Shown here: positions 7,464-10,114 of the stretch, piece by piece
How the letters are laid out: every line of letters begins with the position of its first letter
Position numbering within the stretch: the first letter of the stretch is position 1
Assembly: GCA_031289935.1 (NCBI GenBank)
Contig: JAITON010000090.1
Coordinates: 1 to 10,114 of the forward strand
DNA length: 10,114 nt
Direction: 5' to 3'
From: Treponema sp.
Lineage (GTDB): Bacteria; Spirochaetota; Spirochaetia; Treponematales; Breznakiellaceae
Position numbers and translations under genes: made by a program
The notes under the pieces: model-generated
What the model was told of the DNA's origin: nothing
Database searches by the model: none
Seen by the model: only the letters and a program-made list of their open reading frames with translations

Positions 7464-7723
7464 GCCATGGGTGGGGATGATTCAAGAAGGCGCCCCACGG
7501 ATGGCGCAGCGGCCTTCACTTTATTGTTAGCGAAGGGTTTAATACCCAAGAACTCGCTTACGCGAGGGAGCTTTAGGGCGTAATCTTGGGTATTAACCCC
7601 TGAGTCTAATACCTTACCAGAACAACATACCTCGTCCTTCAGGGCGAGGTTGTTGATTTTTATACCTATTGAATCAATTACCTTTAAATTTTCTATTAAG
7701 TTTTCTATTATTCCGTCCATCAT
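7442..7723 (-). CDS. Small hypothetical ORF with strong SD, running through palindromic repeats
   Basis: This is a 93-codon ORF starting MMDGIIENLIEN. AGGAGG (7729-7734 on the minus strand) lies 5 nt from the first ATG and 8 nt from the second, so the start looks real. The first 25 or so residues are AT-rich and helix-like, resembling the neighbouring minus-strand genes. From about residue 26 the codons are formed by the hairpin at 7621-7654 and the inverted repeat at 7535-7600. The tail crosses the operon terminator and ends 22 nt inside the NHL gene on the opposite strand. I read it as a short gene whose 3' end was replaced by a palindromic element, or as the leader of a structured RNA. I recognise no domain. 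Confidence 0.4.
   Translation of the reverse strand: MMDGIIENLIENLKVIDSIGIKINNLALKDEVCCSGKVLDSGVNTQDYALKLPRVSEFLGIKPFANNKVKAAAPSVGRLLESSPPMAYSKGGK
7486..7517 (+). terminator. Terminator-like hairpin after the NHL gene
   Basis: GAAGGC (7486-7491) pairs with GCCTTC (7512-7517), and an inner GCC/GGC pair (7492-7494 with 7503-7505) extends the stem with a bulge. It is followed by the moderately T-rich ACTTTATTGTT. It lies 22 nt after the stop at 7463 and would end the plus-strand operon. The T-tract is interrupted, so efficiency is uncertain. Confidence 0.45.
7535..7600. repeat. Large imperfect inverted repeat with an inner hairpin
   Basis: TTAATACCCAAGA (7539-7551) is the exact reverse complement of TCTTGGGTATTAA (7584-7596). 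After one mismatch, GGG (7535-7537) pairs with CCC (7598-7600), giving arms of about 17 nt. Inside lies a second perfect stem, CTCGC (7553-7557) with GCGAG (7562-7566). On the minus strand its loop reads GTAA, a GNRA tetraloop. Such nested palindromes are typical of REP or MITE-like elements, of ends of IS200/IS605-type transposons, or of structured RNA. No transposase is present in the window. Confidence 0.65.
7621..7660 (+). terminator. Strong hairpin with T-tract (terminator or element end)
   Basis: CCTCGTCC (7630-7637) pairs with GGGCGAGG (7642-7649) around the loop TTCA, with one G-U pair on the plus strand. AACAA (7621-7625) then pairs with TTGTT (7650-7654), leaving a 4-nt bulge. GATTTTTAT follows. 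As plus-strand RNA this is a good intrinsic terminator and could back up the one at 7486. On the minus strand the G-U becomes a C-A mismatch. It lies 20 nt beyond the inverted repeat at 7535-7600 and may belong to the same element. Confidence 0.5.
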
Positions 7724-7740
7724 ATTTTCCTCCTATGGTT

Positions 7741-7803
7741 GCTCATAAATGAGCTTGACAAAACCTGATTCTTTACAAAGTTGCGGCATGGACGCCGCCG
7801 TCC
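7741..7803. repeat. Two small palindromes in the gap between minus-strand genes
   Basis: GCTCATAAATGAGC (7741-7754) is a perfect palindrome. A GC island in otherwise AT-rich DNA (7783-7803) can form either GCGGC/GCCGC (7783-7787 with 7794-7798) or GGACG/CGTCC (7790-7794 with 7799-7803), which exclude each other. The 118-nt gap 7724-7841 holds no convincing gene. The composition jump suggests a dispersed intergenic repeat or a regulatory hairpin pair. Confidence 0.35.
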
Positions 7804-7841
7804 CAGACCAAACTCAGTTTTTATGGCACATAAAGTTCCCT

Positions 7842-8501
7842 CTATCTATCAAAATCCCAGTTTTTTAAGCTACTGTGATCATCCGTTATTTTATTGGCAT
7901 TTTCTTCGTTAAATAAATATTTACAATATGGACAAAGTGTTATCGTTCTTTTTATTGGTTTTTTTCTTATTATTGGTAAAACTGCAGAAATAATACTATT
8001 TTCAAATGCAAAAACACGCAATGGAATTATAATATCATTTATAATCTTACACTCGAAAAACTCGTTTTTTTTATTTATTATCTCAATATACCCATATAAA
8101 CTATCTCGTTGATCGACAAATTTTCTCACTTCATCAGACAATCTTTCTTCTGTAGGTTCTTTTAAGAATAATTCTAATAAATCCTTTAAGGTGCTTTCAG
8201 GTATGATTGCAGGTTTATAATTTGTATAATAAGATGTCAATAATTCAATATTCGGATCAAGTTTAAAAAAAGGGTCCAAATTCGCCATTATGGCATTCAA
8301 TTTTATGTCCAATATATCTTCATTGATTTTCTTTGCTCTTTCAAATTTATCACTTATAAATCCGTGTTTAATCGGATACTGCTTCTTAATTTCAGTTATA
8401 TGAGCATCTTTATCGGCAATATCTTTCATAAAAGATTCTATTATTGGTGCAAATATGTTTTTTATTTCATTTTCATCTCTTTTGCAAAAATCACATTTCA
8501 T
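7842..8501 (-). CDS. Hypothetical protein with CxxC motifs at both termini
   Basis: This is a 219-aa protein. The ATG at 8501 is preceded by AGGAGG (8509-8514 on the minus strand) at 7 nt. It begins MKCDFCKRDE (Cys3, Cys6) and has LCPYCKYLF near the C-terminus (Cys190, Cys193), so the four cysteines could form one zinc site joining the two ends. The middle is charged and largely helical by appearance (residues about 10-150), with Lys/Glu-rich stretches. There is no signal peptide or membrane segment. The base composition is strikingly AT-rich compared with the genes to the left. Its start lies within the end of the decayed reading frame at 8491-8680, a typical operon junction. I do not recognise the family. 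A DNA- or RNA-associated role is possible from the zinc-ribbon look but is only inference. Confidence 0.75.
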   Translation of the reverse strand: MKCDFCKRDENEIKNIFAPIIESFMKDIADKDAHITEIKKQYPIKHGFISDKFERAKKINEDILDIKLNAIMANLDPFFKLDPNIELLTSYYTNYKPAIIPESTLKDLLELFLKEPTEERLSDEVRKFVDQRDSLYGYIEIINKKNEFFECKIINDIIIPLRVFAFENSIISAVLPIIRKKPIKRTITLCPYCKYLFNEENANKITDDHSSLKNWDFDR

Positions 8502-8680
8502 TTTTTACCCTCCTAGGGTAATATACGCGCTTAATGTCATCACTCAATGTTTGATAACCCAACTCTTCCACTTTAGAAAAAGTGCCGGGCACCGAATTTA
8601 GTTAGTGCCCTTTCGTCAGCATCCGCATAATCACTCCCATTATCATCCCACAATAAAAAAAGCGCATGCCTTAAGGCTGC
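8491..8680 (-). pseudogene. Decayed coding sequence between the 105-aa and 219-aa genes
   Basis: The frame of the 105-aa gene continues past its TAG (8681-8683) as AALRHALFLLWDDNGSDYAD and on to GARHFF before a TAA at 8573-8575. Skipping one base in the run of five A at 8577-8581 (T on the coding strand) switches to a frame reading SKVEELGYQTLSDDIKRVYY. That frame ends at the TGA at 8491-8493, overlapping the ATG of the next gene by 11 nt. Both stretches have protein-like composition and the end makes a normal operon overlap. I infer an ancestral reading frame of about 60 codons. It was either a C-terminal extension of the 105-aa protein or a separate gene beginning at MTVEQ, broken by one nonsense change (CAG to TAG is plausible) and one 1-nt insertion. 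Function unknown. Confidence 0.5.
8506..8520 (-). promoter_or_regulatory. Small hairpin enclosing the SD of the 219-aa gene
   Basis: TACCCT and AGGGTA (8506-8511 and 8515-8520) form a 6-bp stem with a 3-nt loop. On the minus strand the AGGAGG SD is partly in the loop and partly in the 3' arm. It could lower initiation unless ribosomes from upstream open it. This is a structural observation only. Confidence 0.3.
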
Positions 8681-8998
8681 CTACTGTTCTACAGTCATTT
8701 CATTTCCCAATCGAAACTGCCGTTCATCAATAAGTTCAAGTCTGAATTTTGGCGGCTTACCTTTTTGCCATGGGATTACGTTTTGACGCAGAAGCCAATC
8801 ATGAATAATAGTTGCGCCTGAATCGCGGAACTCAGAACAATCATTCCAGAAACCGGGAGTAAGTTGAAACCGATGTATATTTCCTTCAATTTCCACATCT
8901 ATCCAATCCCATGAAGGATTGAAAAATTTATCCCGATTATCATCCCCGACTTTAATGCCGTAAGTTCCACTGCCGTTTTTCCAAGCTGAAACTTCCAT
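8681..8998 (-). CDS. Small hypothetical protein, 105 aa
   Basis: The ATG at 8998 has AGGAGG (9007-9012 on the minus strand) 8 nt upstream. The protein is soluble and compact, with a GTYGIKVGDDNRDKFF segment, a central PGFWNDCSEFR, and WQKGKPPKFRLELIDERQFRL near the end. From memory, this arrangement (YGI...RD.FF, FW..C.E.R, W.KGKPP.F.LE...R.FRL) resembles a widespread family of roughly 100-aa proteins of unknown function. I could not check that. The family pattern appears complete by residue 98 or so, and the last residues (NEMTVEQ) may be the start of what was once the next coding unit. Same strand and AT-rich style as its neighbours. Confidence 0.75.
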   Translation of the reverse strand: MEVSAWKNGSGTYGIKVGDDNRDKFFNPSWDWIDVEIEGNIHRFQLTPGFWNDCSEFRDSGATIIHDWLLRQNVIPWQKGKPPKFRLELIDERQFRLGNEMTVEQ

Positions 8999-9030
8999 AT
9001 TATTGTCCTCCTCTTTTGCAAAATAGATAT

Positions 9031-9133
9031 TTAGTCATGTTGCCTCGCATAAAAATCATACGTGTAACTTCCATCTCTGTTTACCCTTGTTATTCATAAA
9101 AAAACAACAATAGCCTTGGGTCTTATCCAGTTC
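9031..9133 (-). pseudogene. Possible decayed gene end upstream of the 105-aa gene
   Basis: In the 192-nt gap 8999-9190 two overlapping frames look protein-like. One reads ELDKTQGYCCFFMNNKG (9133 down to about 9083). Another reads VNRDGSYTYDFYARQHD and stops at TAA (9031-9033). Joining them needs a frameshift near 9084-9091. The stop lies 18 nt before the SD of the 105-aa gene, a normal gene spacing. No start is visible. The rest of the gap holds A/T runs and an imperfect hairpin (TTGATG 9174-9179 with CATCAA 9189-9194) at the end of the 89-aa gene. Confidence 0.25.
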
Positions 9134-9190
9134 TCATAACGAAAAAAAAGGAAAATACATCTCCTGCTTAACATTGATGTTTTTTATTCA

Positions 9191-9460
9191 TCAACCTAAA
9201 ATCCTCTTGTCTGATAATATCCCATATACATAGCTTGGTCCTTGTATGGTACTAGAAATTTCACTTGGACCGGATATAGGCCACATTGCCATAGTTTTTT
9301 CAATATCCGTTTTTGGTATTTTTCTATTTATTTCTAATCCATTGCGAATAGGTATAATAGAATCATTATCAATCCTATATGAAAAAGGAAGCCCCGTTAT
9401 AGTATAAAATACTTCTCCTTCATATTTGATTATTTTTTTCCAAATATTGCTGGTATCCAT
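9191..9460 (-). CDS. Small hypothetical protein, 89 aa
   Basis: The ATG at 9460 is chosen because GGAGG (9470-9474 on the minus strand) lies 9 nt upstream. An ATG at 9466 would be only 3 nt away, and a TTG at 9487 has no SD. The product begins MDTSNIWKKIIKYEGEVF, has FSYRIDNDSIIPIRNG in the middle, and ends with a GPSEIS...GPSYVYGILSDKRI motif. From memory the paired Gly-Pro motifs and the YGIL.D.RI end recall a recurrent small-protein family of unknown role. This is unverified. No signal peptide or membrane segment. AT-rich like the 105-aa and 219-aa genes. Confidence 0.7.
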   Translation of the reverse strand: MDTSNIWKKIIKYEGEVFYTITGLPFSYRIDNDSIIPIRNGLEINRKIPKTDIEKTMAMWPISGPSEISSTIQGPSYVYGILSDKRILG

Positions 9461-9472
9461 TATCATCTTCCT

Positions 9473-9484
9473 CCAAAATTTTGG
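9473..9484. promoter_or_regulatory. Perfect 12-bp palindrome at the SD of the 89-aa gene
   Basis: CCAAAATTTTGG is a perfect palindrome that shares two bases with the GGAGG SD. It could be a binding site for a dimeric repressor or a weak hairpin. A TATAGAT element on the minus strand lies about 20 nt upstream, but no matching -35 is seen. Confidence 0.25.
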
Positions 9485-9520
9485 CAATTTATCCCCATCT
9501 ATACGGACAGGTTCTTTAAT

Positions 9521-9539
9521 CAGCCCTCAACGAGGGCTG
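9521..9539 (-). terminator. Hairpin after the TPR-array gene
   Basis: CAGCCCTC (9521-9528) pairs perfectly with GAGGGCTG (9532-9539), an 8-bp GC-rich stem with a 3-nt loop, about 20 nt past the TPR stop. On the minus strand ATTAAAG follows, a poor T-tract, so it may be a weak terminator or 3'-end stabiliser. Confidence 0.45.
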
Positions 9540-9559
9540 GTAAAATACAAAACAGCGCC

Positions 9560-10114
9560 CTACCGCCCCCGCAGTTGCCGGGAAATTTCAAGAAATTTTT
9601 TGGCATTTGCATGATTCGGATCGATCTTTAACGCCGCTTCATAATCCGCGATAGCCCGAGCATAATCATCTTTCGTGTAATACACATTGCCGCGGCCGTA
9701 ATACGCAGCCGCAAGATTGGGGTCCAGCCTGATCACCTGGGTATAGTCCGCGATAGCCCGAGCATAATCTTTTTTCATGTAATACGCAACGCCGCGGTTG
9801 TAATACGCCGCCACATGATTGGGGTCCAGCCTGATGGCCTGGGTATAGTCCGCAATGGCACGGTCATAGTCCCCTTTGTCGTCATACGCAAGGCCGCGAT
9901 TGTTATACGCAGCCGCATAATTGGGATCCAGCCTGATCGCCTGGGTATAGTCCGCAATGGCACGGTCATAGTCTTTTTTGTAGTAATACGCAAGGCCGCG
10001 ATTGTAATACGCTATCGCGTAATTGGGGTCCAGCCTGAACGCCTGGTTATAGTCCGCTATAGCACGGTCATAGTCTTGTTTGTAGGAATACGCAATGCCG
10101 CGGTAGAAATAAGA
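9560..10114 (-). CDS. TPR-array protein, C-terminal part (5' end outside window)
   Basis: The minus-strand frame is open from the window edge (10114) to the TAG at 9560-9562, giving 184 residues of a longer protein. It holds five consecutive 34-residue TPRs of the consensus AYYNRGLAYY.KKDYDRAIADYTQAIRLDPN, and a short tail ending RQLRGR. GTG at 9814 is an internal Val in repeat context and not a start. This type of TPR forms a superhelical protein-binding scaffold. The partner and any signal peptide lie outside what is visible. The last repeat (EAALKIDPNHANAKKFLEI) deviates as C-terminal capping repeats do. The coding sequence is more GC-rich than the small genes next to it. Confidence 0.88.
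   Translation of the reverse strand, partial: SYFYRGIAYSYKQDYDRAIADYNQAFRLDPNYAIAYYNRGLAYYYKKDYDRAIADYTQAIRLDPNYAAAYNNRGLAYDDKGDYDRAIADYTQAIRLDPNHVAAYYNRGVAYYMKKDYARAIADYTQVIRLDPNLAAAYYGRGNVYYTKDDYARAIADYEAALKIDPNHANAKKFLEISRQLRGR
9640..10114 (-). repeat. 102-bp tandem DNA repeat encoding the TPRs
   Basis: The block TATAGTCCGC or a close variant recurs at 9640, 9742, 9844, 9946 and 10048, exactly 102 bp apart. Long stretches are nearly identical between units at the DNA level, including silent positions. This suggests recent duplication or ongoing homogenisation. Confidence 0.85.

Noticed and set aside
7894..8112. Plus-strand 72-codon hydrophobic ORF as a small membrane protein
   Set aside because: It is antisense to the 219-aa gene and lacks a convincing SD. 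The hydrophobicity arises from reading AT-rich DNA in the opposite direction.
8582..8610. GTGCC/GGCAC hairpins as a terminator of the 105-aa gene
   Set aside because: Three overlapping GTGCC/GGCAC copies give competing stems, the T-tract is displaced by several bases from the best stem, and the bases are explained by the decayed coding frame.
8681..8683. TAG as a recoded (readthrough or pyrrolysine) codon
   Set aside because: The downstream frame also needs a frameshift, and there is no pyrrolysine system or readthrough signal in view. Simple gene decay explains both lesions.
7460..9560. Integron cassette array with attC sites
   Set aside because: The small-gene layout prompted a search for paired RYYYAAC/GTTRRRY sites. 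Only an isolated GCTTAAC (about 9166-9172) turned up, with no partner at the right spacing and no integrase.
9775..9993. 72-codon minus-strand ORF starting MRITTKK
   Set aside because: It is an out-of-frame reading of the TPR repeats with a monotonous translation.
9640..10114. CRISPR array (regularly spaced repeats)
   Set aside because: The 102-bp period is exactly 34 codons, the whole unit is conserved with no variable spacers, and the frame encodes TPRs.

Overview
The window looks like a spirochaete chromosome, most likely a Treponema relative. The hints are a GC-rich operon holding a divergent galactokinase-like kinase, SurE, a soluble TPR protein and an exported TPR/NHL protein, plus further TPR proteins at both window ends. 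This placement is inferred from gene content and style, with no marker gene to prove it. The window has two contrasting parts that converge near 7460-7720.

Part one (1-7463, plus strand, GC-rich) holds well-preserved genes. The 3' end of a TPR protein (1-357) is followed by a GH36 alpha-galactosidase (454-2643). A GHMP kinase of the galactokinase family (2718-3881) follows behind its own candidate sigma-70 promoter. SurE nucleotidase (3890-4690), a cytoplasmic TPR protein (4699-5385) and a secreted TPR + NHL beta-propeller + VWA-like protein (5382-7463) come next, packed with 8-nt gaps and a 4-nt overlap. The first two enzymes fit release of galactose from alpha-galactosides and its phosphorylation. 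The kinase, however, departs from the galactokinase signature at the sugar-binding loop and around the catalytic Asp, so its substrate is open.

The junction (7464-7841) is rich in palindromes. It has a terminator-like hairpin after the operon, a large inverted repeat (7535-7600) with an inner hairpin, a second strong hairpin with a T-tract (7621-7660) and two small palindromes (7741-7803). A 93-codon minus-strand ORF with an excellent Shine-Dalgarno (SD) sequence reads straight through the first three, as if a small gene had been disrupted by, or rebuilt from, a palindromic mobile element.

Part two (about 7660-9560, minus strand) is clearly AT-rich and looks acquired. It carries three small intact genes of unknown function, each with a strong GGAGG-type SD: 219 aa with CxxC motifs at both ends, 105 aa and 89 aa. 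Between them lie decayed coding stretches. The best is at 8491-8680, where the frame of the 105-aa gene continues past an in-frame TAG, needs one single-base frameshift, and then ends inside the start of the next gene. A weaker fragment lies at 9031-9133. From 9560 to the window edge a TPR protein made of near-identical 102-bp repeats runs in on the minus strand. I see no tRNA, rRNA, CRISPR, transposase or integrase.
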